Assembly: GCF_000143415.4 (NCBI RefSeq)
Contig: NW_003314261.1
Span: 930,001-994,000 of the forward strand
DNA: 64,000 bases
Direction of reading: 5' to 3'
From: Selaginella moellendorffii
Lineage: Eukaryota; Streptophyta; Lycopodiopsida; Selaginellales; Selaginellaceae
Shown here: piece by piece, positions 32,656 through 44,300 of the stretch
How positions within the stretch are numbered: position 1 is the stretch's first letter
Layout: every line of letters begins with the position of its first letter
Notes under the pieces: generated by a model
The model's input: the letters and a program-made list of their open reading frames with translations, nothing else
What the model was told of the DNA's origin: nothing
Databases searched by the model: none
Translations under genes and position numbers: made by a program

Positions 32656-33706
32656 GCGACGGGGTATTCACGGAATTTATATGCTAGGGCACTGGTGGCT
32701 CTCTTAGTACTCGTTTTATATTTGAATTCGAACTTACCTCGATGTGAGCATCAACGTAGACACGATCCACTAGTTCCTGGAGACTAAACTTATTCAGAAG
32801 AATAATTCCTGATAACTAGATCTTTTACCTTCACCTGTGATATCCGGAGACAACTATTATGGTACTTTAATAATAGTTTGATAAACCAGATGCCCTTTTT
32901 TGAGCTCTTCTATTGTTCTTATACCATCAAGAGAAAACTCCTTGTAAACTAACTCTTATGAGAGCAACAATGGAAGATATCGCGTCATTTGGGTGGTGCC
33001 ACGCATTGGCTTTTAAAAGTTGACTCCCTTTGAGTCTTGCCAACTCTTTTAGTTGTGGAGTCTACAAGGAAAGACAGAGAGTGTAGTACGAACAAACCCT
33101 TCTTTCACACCGATTAAGCACTCAAAACCAGTTGCAAGTGTTCCGAGTCTAGTCTGTGGTGGTGATGGCCATAGGAACCGTGATCATCCTCATGGTTGAT
33201 GAGAGGAATTCGTGCTCAAAAAGTCCATACCAGTCGTCATATCAGCAGTGGACAGAACAGACTACAAGAAAAGAAGAAAAAACTTCTAAAGTTATTGATG
33301 GAAGAAGAAAGAAAAAAAAACATGTATCACTTGACTGCATGCCATGCAGGTCATGGAAAATTTGAGACGCTTGGGCGCTGGGAATCTCTGGGATGCTTCT
33401 TCTCACCAGTTGTGGCATTGCTTGCTGGAGAGTCACAAATAAAGGAGAACAAAAGAAAAAGAAAGAAAAAGAAAAAAAGAACATGATCATGCGTGTGGCC
33501 CATGGGCTGGCCGGAGCAAGAGAAATGCCGCCATCAGAACCGTCTTTGACTGGGGCCGCAATATTTAAAATCTATTTAATTTCTCAATTCGTTTAAAAAT
33601 AACTATATTATCATTATATATGTAGGAAAGTTTTAGTAGAAAAATTAATATAATTATTAAAATGTTAAATTTATAATAACAATTGTTAGTAATGAAAATA
33701 ACCAAT
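32656..33706. other. Intergenic, no gene seen
   Basis: AT-rich with A/G-rich runs near 33300 and 33450. Short frames here are chance. Confidence 0.4.
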
Positions 33707-33995
33707 ATGCTTTATTTCGTTAAAGTGGGACTTTTCATTATCCCACTTATGGTGTGTGGCCATATGCCATTTTTATAACAACAATAAAAAATTGAAGTTT
33801 TAACTTTATAATTTATAAATTAAAAACTTTTCATATGATTTTGTGTTATAATATTGTGAAATATAAAAAAAATAAATTAAAAAACTGATAGAAATATTAA
33901 TAAATATTAATTAAGTACTAGGAAATGGCATGTGGACACATGCTAATTAATGTCCCACTTTACTGAATAAGTCCCACTTTAACGAAATAAAGCAT
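33707..33995 (-). mobile_element. MITE related to the 12.4-kb transposon
   Basis: A 289-bp element bounded by terminal inverted repeats starting ATGCTTTATTTCGTTAAAG and flanked by a CAAT target-site duplication (33703-33706 and 33996-33999). Its right end matches the left end of the 40479-52890 element at 38 of 43 positions, and its left end matches that element's right end at 38 of 42, so it lies in the opposite orientation. A 22-bp palindrome of the same kind as in the big element lies about 42 bp inside the left end (33749-33770) and a diverged one at 33925-33946. The interior is AT-rich and non-coding. Confidence 0.9.
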
Positions 33996-34464
33996 CAATG
34001 TAGTTGTATTAATAATATTTCTTTTTCTTGTGCAATCAATTAATTGTATACAATGTTTGGAGGGTTTGGTTTTAGATTTAGGGTTTAGGGTATAATTTAA
34101 AGTCTACATTGTTTCCTAAATCATTAATTACATCATTGGTGACTGAAGGTAAACTTGTTATAAAAGGTGTTATTACAAATTTTACCAGGATAGTGAGATT
34201 CTTACCTTTTCAATATTTCAAATTGATTTTTTTTTTATATAATTAACATTGTGGGAGAGTTTGCTTGAACTTTTTTTAAAGTGCTCAACATTATCTTGCC
34301 TTTGGGTTAAAGAAGTCACTTTTATTCTTATTTATGCTTGAAGTCTGAAAAATTGGTGTAGCAATAAGAACAGAATCTAAGAATCTAAGTTCATCATTAT
34401 GAATAGCCTCTTCTATAAATTGATACTTTTCCAGTTTAAAAATCTTCATTTCTTTGATTGCAAG
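33996..34464. other. AT-rich intergenic stretch
   Basis: Contains a telomere-like TTTAGGG pair near 34077-34090. A basal promoter for the peptide gene that follows cannot be singled out in such AT-rich DNA. Confidence 0.35.
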
Positions 34465-34719
34465 ATGAAGATTATGCTAGTTTGTTTCCTTTTGATAATT
34501 CTTGGCTACTATGCTACTCCTATTTTTCAAGGCTACTACTTCAACACTCCAAATGAATCTTGCGATCAGCAGGACAGAGTCTGCACTGGTAAAATGTATG
34601 GGAAGCTTAGTGGTCACAACTGCAAAAACAAAGGTGGGAAACATTATGGATATCGAGGCGATTGTCTGAAAATCAACCAAGCAATGGGACTTGAGGGTGG
34701 ATGTTGCTACTTGAGCTAA
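34465..34719 (+). CDS. Small secreted cysteine-rich peptide
   Basis: Single-exon frame, 84 aa from ATG 34465. Residues about 1-22 (MKIMLVCFLLIILGYYATPI) form a strong signal peptide. The mature part has six Cys in the pattern C-x6-C-x12-C-x13-C-x12-CC and is Gly/Lys/Tyr-rich, like plant disulphide-rich peptides. An upstream in-frame Met at 34399 adds 22 residues in front of the signal peptide and is less likely. Antimicrobial or signalling roles are common for such peptides, but no named family is recognised. It is an isolated gene in AT-rich repeat land. Confidence 0.6.
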   Translation: MKIMLVCFLLIILGYYATPIFQGYYFNTPNESCDQQDRVCTGKMYGKLSGHNCKNKGGKHYGYRGDCLKINQAMGLEGGCCYLS

Positions 34720-34831
34720 ATCACTTAGAGACATTAACATGGTGATCAGGATGCAAGAAATTTCATAAGTTATTTGTATCAGCCAAATTCCAAAATGTTA
34801 GTAGTTTTTGCATCACACCACTACTTGCCTG

Positions 34832-36139
34832 TTAAGGCTTGGCAGACAGGCTGGGTAGCAACACATAGCTGCACTCAATATCCTCGTTGTACATGCAACA
34901 AGTATACCACTTGGACAGAGTAAAGTCGTATGCAACAGGAGGCCACACCCCATGGCTTTCCTTCCTGTAGAAAGCCGAGATGAAAATATTGTCCTCGACC
35001 AGCCTCACAGTCATATCCTTGTCCCCGCCTGACAAGCAACAACTGGGTCCAAACAGGTCCTTGGACAGAACCCGGGACACCAACACCCACGTTGAGCTTT
35101 CCTGTTTCATCTCCCAGATAGCCACTCCAATGTCTTCACCTAACTTCTCTGGATCGAACAGGAGCGATGCCCAGTAGCATTTCCCCTTGTACATGAAGGC
35201 ACCAATGTATCCAAAAGACCAGTTTGCCAGCTCTCGTCTTCCTGTTCTTGCTCATTATGTGCTGGTGGTGAGATAACCACGTGAGACCAAGCTCTGGAAT
35301 GTGGATCGTAAGCTGTGAATATGTTCTCCCCAGTGTAGAAGAAAGCACAGCCTCGTAGAGGTGATCCCAATGAGTTTGACGTGCTGAAGAACGGGCCCTC
35401 ATGCCAAGAACAGGAATCCGAGTCATACTGCAGCGAGAAGATCCGATCATCATCGTCATCTTGCCCCGGGGCTTCAACAGGAGTGATCTGGTTCTTCTGG
35501 TACAGTATCACAATCTGGTAAGAGCTAGTGACCACATCCGTTTCCATGCCGATGTAAAGATAGGCCGGGCGTGCACGATGCGCAGAGGCAATTGCAGGAG
35601 GAAGTGCCTTCCACGCGTCGGTAATTGGATTCCCCACAGCTAAAATCATCGAGTCGGTGTGTTCCATGAGCATCCCACACACAAGTCCGTTGGAAGAGCA
35701 CAAGCCCACGAAGCGCGAACCCGACGGGCCTAATGGAAGACTGCATCTCTTGCGCTGGAAGCGATGTGGATGCCAAAGCCCGGCGTGATTCTCCAGCTTC
35801 ATCCCATAGTCAAAATGCTCCTCATCGTAACGAAGCTCCCTACAGAGACGCTGATCACGCTGAGAAAACAACGAGTCTGTCTTACCGGTCGGCAGGGAGA
35901 CTCGTCCTCACCCTGAGCACGGCCCAGGGTTCCAGCGGTGGCTTGTACAGCTCGATGAAACGAGGAGAGAGCACAGCATCATACCAGGACTTGCACACTG
36001 CCCGCAGTATGAACAAGTCTGGGAGATCCAGCAAGCTGAAGATGTGGAGCACGAGCGATGGCTCCGTGAGGCGCTCGAAATTACCGCAGCGACCTTCGTC
36101 CTGATCAAAGGCGCCCCATCTCCCCATTTTCTCGCTCAT
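34832..36139 (-). pseudogene. F-box protein gene with a frameshift
   Basis: Exon 1 (35912-36139) encodes an F-box (LTEPSLVLHIFSLLDLPDLF, LRAVCKSWYDAVLSPRF). The GTGAGG donor and a TTTTCTCAG acceptor give exon 2 from 35859, continuing RRDQRLCRELRYDEEHFDYG. The frame is good to about 35230 (HNEQEQEDESW), then sense continues one frame over as LANWSFGYIGAFMYKGKCYW to the TAA at 34832. One base appears missing near 35227-35238. Without it the protein would be about 415 aa of the F-box/kelch-like type. It is either a recent pseudogene or an assembly error. A second, more degraded copy of its 5' part lies at 32382-32655. Confidence 0.8.
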
Positions 36140-37184
36140 AGACAGAGCTTTAAAACACTAAAGCGTAACTTTCAACGCCTTTCCTTCTACGTGGAAAAGA
36201 GTACGCTTAAAGACTGAATGCAAGGTCTCCTTGCGAATGCGCCTTGTCCGACCTAAGCAAGCAGTTGTGTTGACACGTCCGGAGCTTGAGACACAACCTC
36301 ATGTACGATGTCTTTGGCTCTCTCGACACCATCCCTACATATGCAAAACCAAAGTTGCAAAATCAAGCTCCAAATCTCTATATACTTGCCTGATGAGCAT
36401 ATCGGGTGTCATGGAGACTACCACCTGTGTGACGTGCCTTTGAAAAAATGGCAAGTAACATGTTTGAGGGTCACATCTTGCAGCCATCGGTGGAGAAAAA
36501 TATGTGTAATGTTTTGTCATCCAAGTTTCAGGTAAGGAGCTACTTGGTTTTCTTTTTTATCCTCGCTGACCTTTACATGACTAGTCCACGTGAAGAGTCA
36601 GGAGTCTTCACTGGTTCACTGTGTTACGCATATGTACATTCCATTCTGTATATATGATGATGAATCTTGAGCACCATCACATTGACATGCTTTGATTGTG
36701 AAGGGCATTTTTTTTGTCTTTTGAAAGTCTTACTTTTGATCTACCTTTCACCTTGAAAGTTTTAAGAAATGTATTAAATTTCAAAAGCAAGCTTTTTATT
36801 TGATATAACCTTTCAAGTATAGTTAAAGCTCAAAATGTACTTTTTGACATTTTCCTTTCTAAACTCAATATAACATGAACACTTTATTGTCTTAAACACC
36901 AACTCTAAAAAACCAAAGATAAATCAATTGTCAATCCTCTTTACATTGTAGAGCATTCCCTCTAATTCCCTAGAAGAATTATTGGTTAAAATAGACTGTT
37001 TGATATTCTTTTTGGGCCTTCCCATCCTAGAATTGCTCGGTAAATGAAAATTTAGCCCTATTTTAACTCTATGCTAAGTCTAAGGTTCAAAACCCATAAA
37101 AAAACTTAATCGTTTTTTTTTATAATATTGCCTTTCTTTTAATGTTTGTTTTGAAAGTTTATTTTTCAATCAAAAGTTGCCATT
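36140..37184. other. Intergenic, no gene seen
   Basis: 5' flank of the F-box gene, then AT-rich sequence with many short repeats of TTGAAAGTTT type near 36700-36800 and 37150. Confidence 0.4.
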
Positions 37185-37720
37185 CTATGAAAGTTTAAAC
37201 ACCTCTTGAAAGGCATGAAAGCTGTCAAAATTGAGGCATGCATCACAAGGTTTCACCTTACCTCCAAATCCAACCCAACCCCTTTCCCATCCCAAATCCA
37301 CAATGGATATCAAATCCACCAAAATTTGATGGGAAGAACTAGTGCTTCTGGAACAAAATTTATGGACAAACAAAGTCTTTAGGGCATCACCACAGGAACT
37401 AAGACTCTTCCAGCCATTGCCACAGTGGATGAAATTGAGAAGGACTAGAGAGCTCAATTCTTGTGCTTTATTGTTCTTTAACAGGGAATATGGTGTTTGG
37501 ATCCCATGTTTTTGGAGAATGGGAACACTTGTGTGAGGTAAACTTGCCACCTCCATCAGAGTGAAAATGTTTTCAAAACATCCTGCTGTAATCATCAATA
37601 AAACTCATGAAGTATTGAGAACCACCATAAGAAACATAGGAAGAAGGGCTCTAAATGTTGCTATATGAAGGTGGCCCAACTGTTCTAGTTGGGCATTGTC
37701 CAGTACCATGGGATTCTCAA
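37185..37720 (-). mobile_element. Ty1/copia integrase remnant
   Basis: The minus strand reads SYGGSQYFMSFIDDYSRMF and, after a deletion and a stop, HFHSDGGGKFTSH, the counterparts of the copia GGSRYF.TFIDDYSR and F.SDNGGEFTS motifs (first and second catalytic Asp regions). Several stops and frameshifts; the intervening 30-40 residues are missing. No LTRs identified. Confidence 0.7.
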
Positions 37721-40478
37721 TGAGATTATATTAGACATGGACTTGAGGCTCTTGAGTCACTTCTAGAGATCCTTGTTCTAGTCACTAGGATCAAAACTAG
37801 GCTACAACTCCACATCCTTAAACAGATGGACAGATTGGAAGGACCAATCAGGCAATGGAAACCTTCCTTAAGGGCTACACTTTAGATAGTTTGGGCAGCT
37901 AGATGAAATGGAAGCTCTTTGCAGAATTCACTTAAAATTTGCACGCACACATCCCTAGAAATATATGGTCGGCAAGTCTCTCTGCTGAGTGTGGACCATT
38001 CTTAAGCTCATGAGATGAAGAGTTAAGCTAGATGAACATAAGATAGGAACTTTTACGTATTTCTTGTTGAGCATATTTGGCCTGGCTTTTAATTCTTTTT
38101 TGTTTGTCTTGCATTGGCTTCACAAAAACCTTCACATATTGAAACTAATCCCTTATATGCTAGATGATAATTTACCATGTCTATTAAATACCTTTGCTAT
38201 CATGCCTCATATATTAGCTCTATTTGGTCCCATTGGCTATTTATGGAAAGTGTTTAAATCTACTAATTGGGTATATGGAGAGATTATTTTGAACACAACA
38301 GTATTATTCCCATATCCAATTTTGCAATCTAGCACTATTCCATATTTAGTAAGTTTTCATAATTGTTCTAGAGACTAACTCCTAGGATTGGGGTGAAAGC
38401 CCAAAGCATGCATTCCTTTAGGGGAGGTTGTCGGGAGTTCCAATGTACAGTAGGGATAGTGGGTAGGTTGGGCATAGCCAACCAATTTAAGGCATAATTT
38501 AGTTCTCACTTGTGTGTTTGTTTTTATTTTACATCCAACTTGGGTATAATCTTAACTTATATACCATACTAACTGGTGGAGTACTTATGTATTTGCATTA
38601 CGCTACTAATATGTTAAAATTGTGCTAAACTCTATTTAGTTTCATTTTGCGTGTTGGTCATGACATTGGGATGTTAGATGCTCTAAGACTGTTCTAAACT
38701 ACTCTATGCTCCTATCCTTTCATTCTTTGAATTGAACGTTTTGGAGTTATTTTATGCTTAACTTCCTTCACTTTTAGGTTTTATACTTAGGAGTTTGGCT
38801 CTGTCCCTTTATTCAATGGCCCAAGGTTTTGAAACTCAAGTTACCCTTGGACACATGGCATATGGTACATGGTATGTGGAGGGTTTAAGTTTTGCTTTAT
38901 GGTTATTTTTTGGTAAATCACTATAGAATAAGAGTGAAAATCATGTGCACTACAACATCACCCTACAATATCACACTTCCAAAAGACTACCATAAAATAG
39001 TTTTTGAGATGGTAAAAACAAAAATGGAGACATATGAGTATTATGGGTAGTACTACAAAAGAATAATCATAGGTAATGAAAAGTATATTTTTTATTAGTT
39101 ATATAAAGTATACCAAGTTTATATTATCGATAGAGAATAAATATTAATAGTCTTGGCCAATCTAGTTAGCTCAAAAAATCTTTTGTAATTTAGCAATAGT
39201 AAGTCTTTTTTGGTGTATATGAATGTCCATTTTAGGATCTTGGCATAAGGTGTTGATGAAAATGTAGTACATATGCTTGTATGGAGCATATGCCTTCTTA
39301 TATTCTTTGCGCTTTGAAAAATTTAGGCATATGCAAGAAAGAAAGTTTTGAATAGCAATTGTGTACTCTCCACCCTTTATTTTGAGTATATATTCCTTTG
39401 CATGCACAGTGATGTACTTTGTGAAGAGAATCTCACACTCAAGCAAGCTTATTTTACTCTATTTTTGCTTGGAAATGGTACTAATAAATTTAACTGCTTT
39501 ACCTTTTCTTGTAAGCCTTTTATGCATCTATGTGGGAATAGTGCCAATTCTGTCAATTATGTTTTCAATTCTCCTCCTCTAAAGATTGAAATCAAATTTA
39601 TCAAGGCTTTCAATTTCATTCAAGATGAGCACAACCCCATTAGCAACTAGCCATTCTTTACATACTATATTAGATTTCATTATTATAGTGTCTTCAAGTT
39701 GTTTCATATAGTTAGCATTGGTGTTGCAATAATACAGCCAACACCATCTCAAAAATCCTACTTGCTTTTGTTCCCCATGGAAATATGGGGTTAGAAGAGA
39801 AGTAAATTTGTCATTACGAATTCAAACTCAACACTTGCCCCTTAGAAGCATCCCCACTTTATATATTGATATTTTTGGCACTTGGAAGATTGCTTATTGC
39901 TTTGGCTTCATATTATGGCAAATAATTTCAACCTATTGTAATGCACTCTCTTCATTAGCCATTTGAGGTGGCTCAATTTGGAGGTGGTGTTTTAAAGTAT
40001 AATGGTACTCAACATCATGTTTGTGAGAGCTTTTTGCTCCAAGTGTTGTGCCAACATTTTCACCGACAAAGGAACAACAACACTTTGAGTAGATAGTTTT
40101 CATATCACCAATAGAAGCCCAGGGAGAGTACTCCATAAATATGCCATAGACCACTTCCTCAATTGTAGTTGCTACTATTCAGTTTGGTGAAGTCATTTTC
40201 CTCTTCATTTGATCATGTAACATCTTAATGGAAGGCTCTATTCCCACGTATCTTCCTTCCTCAAATGGCAATGTTTTTGAAGACTACTTTATAGCACATA
40301 TTAGATCTAATAGACATGTTTTATATAAACTCATCTTCCCTTTCTTTGCCTCAGAGGAACACCAACTCCAGTGTTTACTCTCATAGAGATTCACAATTGG
40401 AATGTATACAAGGTTCTTAAGTGGTTGGTCCTAATGAAAAAGGTGATATTAAAAGGCAATAAAAAAAAAGAAGAAAGA
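37721..40478. other. AT-rich intergenic DNA, no firm gene
   Basis: Only short frames of low complexity. No coding region, structural RNA or clear transposon domain could be assigned. Confidence 0.4.
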
Positions 40479-40502
40479 AAGCTCTATTTCGTTAAAGTGG
40501 GA
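40479..40502 (+). repeat. Left terminal inverted repeat (end A)
   Basis: 24 bp identical to the reverse complement of 52867-52890. Similarity to the MITE extends to 43 bp at this end. Confidence 0.93.
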
Positions 40503-41083
40503 TTTATTCAGTAAAATGAGACTAGGTACAAATTTTCAAGTATTTGAAAATGACATGAAATTATATGTTTTTTGTCCAGGGGCTAGACATATCTGGGGCA
40601 TGGTGACTAGTGCGGTGACTTTGTGTCCAGACTGAGTCCATCTGGTTGTATAATAAATCTCATTGTCAAGGTGAACAAGTTGAATCTGAAGCTAAAGAAG
40701 AGCGATGGCATGCGCGCACACACTATTTGTTTGTTCATTGAGCGTGTGGTGAGCTTTCCAAGATGAACGTCATTCCTATTAGCCAGACATATAACTTAAT
40801 GGTGAGAACATTTAGATATTATTCATTCTAACGAATCTAATTGTGAAGGTGTAGCAAGAGGCATTGCTAGTCTGGAGAAGTCATTTAACTCATTTGACCC
40901 TTAGTGTATTTTCATGAAACTAAATAACATTCATATTATTAAGGAATTTCTCTAGTACCTTTTTTTTACGACATAGAGGCTTGCATTTCTTTCAAAGGTG
41001 ATTTAGTAAAAGGCCTGAGGGCACATGCCATTCTATTTTTCAGACCGGTATTAAGATATACTAGTGCAAAGGGCCACATGCCA

Positions 41084-44000
41084 TCACGCCTCCTCTGATT
41101 CAGATTTGGATTGTTCACCTTGAAATAAAATACATTAGAAACTTAGTAAAGGAATATTAATGAATCTCACCTTGAACCCGGGTTATGAATGCTCTTGCTA
41201 CATCTCTTGCATGGTCTGGCAAGGTGATGGTGGCACTCTACTTTCGCATCCAACCATGCACAACATTATCCACCGATATGCTCATGCTGGGATCCCTTGG
41301 ATTCAGCACCCATCTCTTTTCTAGGCAATCCTTCGTATATCCGGAACTTGGTTTGAACCACTCCACAGTTACATTGAAGGAGTTAGTTTCCGCGTCCTCC
41401 TTTGCATCAGTGATGCAGTGCCCCACCCATATCATTTGTTTTTTATTACTGGGTCTGACAAGCACGACCATTCCTTTGCAGACCTGTACTGGATTGAATG
41501 CTGAATCCGGCTTCTTGTTCCTCGGCCCACAATAGTGATCCTCAACATCGTTATCTGTCACTGCATTTCCAGAGGACATTATTCCGCTACTATCTGGTGC
41601 TCTGGGTTCTGGCCAAAAGGACTCTTCCAATTCTTCATATACAACCGGCCCATTTTGGATAGCAGATATAATCTTCTCCCAGTATTCGAGCAAAGGCTTG
41701 CACCTCTTAAAATAGGATTCTCCACCAAACACCAACCCCCTCTTCCAGAAGGCAATATGCTGTCTAATCCCGGCCACTATACTTTCCTGGTTTTTGAGTC
41801 CATCCGGGTGCATCGGCCGTGGGGAACCCTGAGGAATCATAGGTTCCCCAGTTATGGGATCTCTCTTGAAGAGTTCAATGCCATCCACTGGCAGCCACAC
41901 TGTGTCCCATTCTCTCATCTTGTACCTCATCACTGGAGCACCGTCACGCATGCTGAAATGAAACTGAAGAGGCTTGGAGTGGCCAATCAGCATTTCGAAT
42001 CCGTCCCTGATGTAGCCTCTTACAAACCCCTTAAAGTCTGGAACCTCTGTCACAAGTGCAGCTTCAACAGTGCCTTTGATGCAATTTTGGAATTCATCGT
42101 AGAGTTGTGGGAGGGTGAGGACATTGGATCGCCGGAGGGACTCTGCCAGGTGACTGAACATGGCATCGACGTCTTCATGAGTGTGCCCAACCATGAGAAA
42201 GCCAAGTGTAACCGTTTCAAATATGCCTTTGGCAACAAGCATCGCCAAGTACGCGAAGACGTACATGTTTTTGTTCTCACTGCCAGCATTGTCTGTTTGG
42301 AGCAGAAGATGGGGTGGAAGGCCACATCGGCCGCAAGAACTTCCTTGAGATTCTGCTTCGTTTGGATGAGGCTGTGCATTCACCGGGCGACCAGCCTCGT
42401 CGGAATGGCATGAGGCCTCACGTGATAACCCTACAATCTGACGGCCAACATATTCACTGGGATGGCATGGGGCCCCACACGATACTGCAAGCCTTTGCTC
42501 CTCCTCCAGCTGAACCCTGTATGGGGTTCGATCGACAAGGGCCTTATGCAAGGGTTGGCCGTTCAGCTCAGTCTGCGCACTTTGCAGAGACCTTAAATGT
42601 TTTACTAGGGACGCAATCATCATGTTTGCACCCCCGCCACCCCATAGAGGTACAAAGAAGTTCCCATAGTTCTGGGCACCATGCCCATGAGCGATTATGC
42701 CAAACAGAGACACAGGCAGCTGCATGGATGAAGAGATTGCCTTGGGGGCAGGATTGAGTCGAGGTAAGCACGTCTTTTTCTGGTCCATTTTGTCGTGGAT
42801 GATGCAGAGGTAAGAGTCAGGTCTCTCCATGGAGAGAATCCTGTTATGATAATATGCAGTCCTGCAGCTTCTCTGCTCGATGTTGTGGTCGAGCCGCCTT
42901 CTAACCAACGTCTCTCGCTCTTGAGCGCTGCAAGAATTCTTTGACAAAGCCATTTTGATAGCAGTGCACTCGTCACACTTTGAAAAGCTGGAGTACTTTC
43001 CTATACTCACATCCCTGAATCTGTTGCTCCACAATCTACTAAATCTAGATTGGCTCAGCTTTCTGTAGCCATTACTCTGGAGTTCCTGATTCACATCTTC
43101 CAATATGGCCCCCTTGGTATACATGGAAGGGAGAACTCGTTGGGTGTCTCGTGTTCCATCTTCCAAGAGGCGGGTTTTATGTGGTTGCTGCTCGCTACAT
43201 GTCTCGACAAACCTCTTGAAGATTGCCTCTCCATATACAACATGACACCTGGTTTTGTGCGTACCGTCGTTCCCATGGACTGCCTGTTGAACCCTTTGTT
43301 CCTCGAACTCAGTTTTGATTCTGTAGAATGTGGTTCGANNNNNNNNNNNNNNNNNNNNNNNNNNNNNNNNNNNNNNNNNNNNNNNNNNNNNNNNNNNNNN
43401 NNNNNNNNNNNNNNNNNNNNNNNNNNNNNNNNNNNNNNCCTTCATGCAGACCAAACCCCTCTGGAAGACCATGCCCCCCACCTGATGTTCTGAAGCATCA
43501 ACAGATGACCGTAATGCCTCATACACAAAATTGCGAGCTGCCTTCCAGGACAATGTCTTGTATCTGCCTCTCTCTCTTTCAATAGCATCCCAATCAGCTT
43601 GTTGACAGCACCTCCTCTTGCAACAAGCAACTGTCGAGACCATTCGAACCTCCATCGCCATTTTCTGCCTTTTCGGTTCGTTGCTCAGATCCCTTTGGCT
43701 GCGCTGTAGGAAGGTGTACTTTCTTTTCCCATGAAGAGATGTTCTGTCATCAGTTGTAGTGGTGTTTGATTGTGAATCCTTCACATTCTCAAACACTAAA
43801 TGCCTCAATTTCCACCGCACAATGCTTCCAATAGTCAGACTGTTTTCTTCTGTGTCAACAACCTCTAAAATCGCAACTCCAATATCATCCCAGCCCAATT
43901 CTTGATTAGCAACCGCATCTCTTGGATCGACAACTGTGGCTAAGCCCTCAGCTACCACCTCCCCCTCGGGGTTGTTTAGAAACACCTTTGCCTGAATCCA

Positions 44001-44300
44001 TGTAGCACGGTTCTTAAGATCCATGGAGGGAACATGCGTCGCACTTGCGCTGTCCCTAACATCTACTTTCTTCTGCAGATTTTTCAAGGCAACAACAACA
44101 TTTACCCCGACGACCATCTCTCCTCGTTCAATAGCGACCACATTCCCATCGAAGACGGTCTCTACTGATACAGCAGCATTGCCTTCCCCAAGCCTTTGAC
44201 AGTGTATAACAAAGTTCCGATCCATAGACACAAGGGTCCCTTTTGCAACTCTCTTCCCACCATTCAAAATGTAAACCTTTTCCCCAACCCTGAAGGCCAT
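41084..44300 (-). CDS. Transposase-like protein (DDE/RNase H-type, resembling DUF7869 proteins)
   Basis: From ATG 44300 (MAFRVGEKVYILNGGKRVAK) about 1,020 codons stay open to TAG 41238-41240, across an assembly gap (43339-43438). Features in order: a basic N-terminal domain resembling the DUF8039 type of plant transposases; a Cys cluster (ACCKRRCC); a zinc-finger-like FSKCDECTAIKMAL; then three acidic motifs spaced as in RNase H-like transposases: CIIHDKMDQKKTCLPRL, LLQTDNAGSENKN and VGHTHEDVDAMFSHLAE. From memory these match DUF7869-containing proteins. After the TAG the frame continues protein-like (SATITLPDHARDVARAF) to a donor at 41171, and exon 41084-41118 ends in TGA, so the TAG is probably a mutated Gln codon. 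The segment about 42371-42481 holds two palindromes, is flanked by GT and AG, is 111 bp and in frame, and could be an intron. Confidence 0.75.
43339..43438. other. Assembly gap (100 N) inside the transposase gene
   Basis: Exactly 100 N, the conventional length for a gap of unknown size. Frames on both sides happen to agree; the missing residues cannot be judged. Confidence 0.99.

Noticed and set aside
37185-37598. 137-codon minus-strand frame as a host gene
   Set aside because: The copia integrase motifs (FIDDYSR, SDGGGKFTS) are in another frame of the same strand, so this frame is retrotransposon debris.
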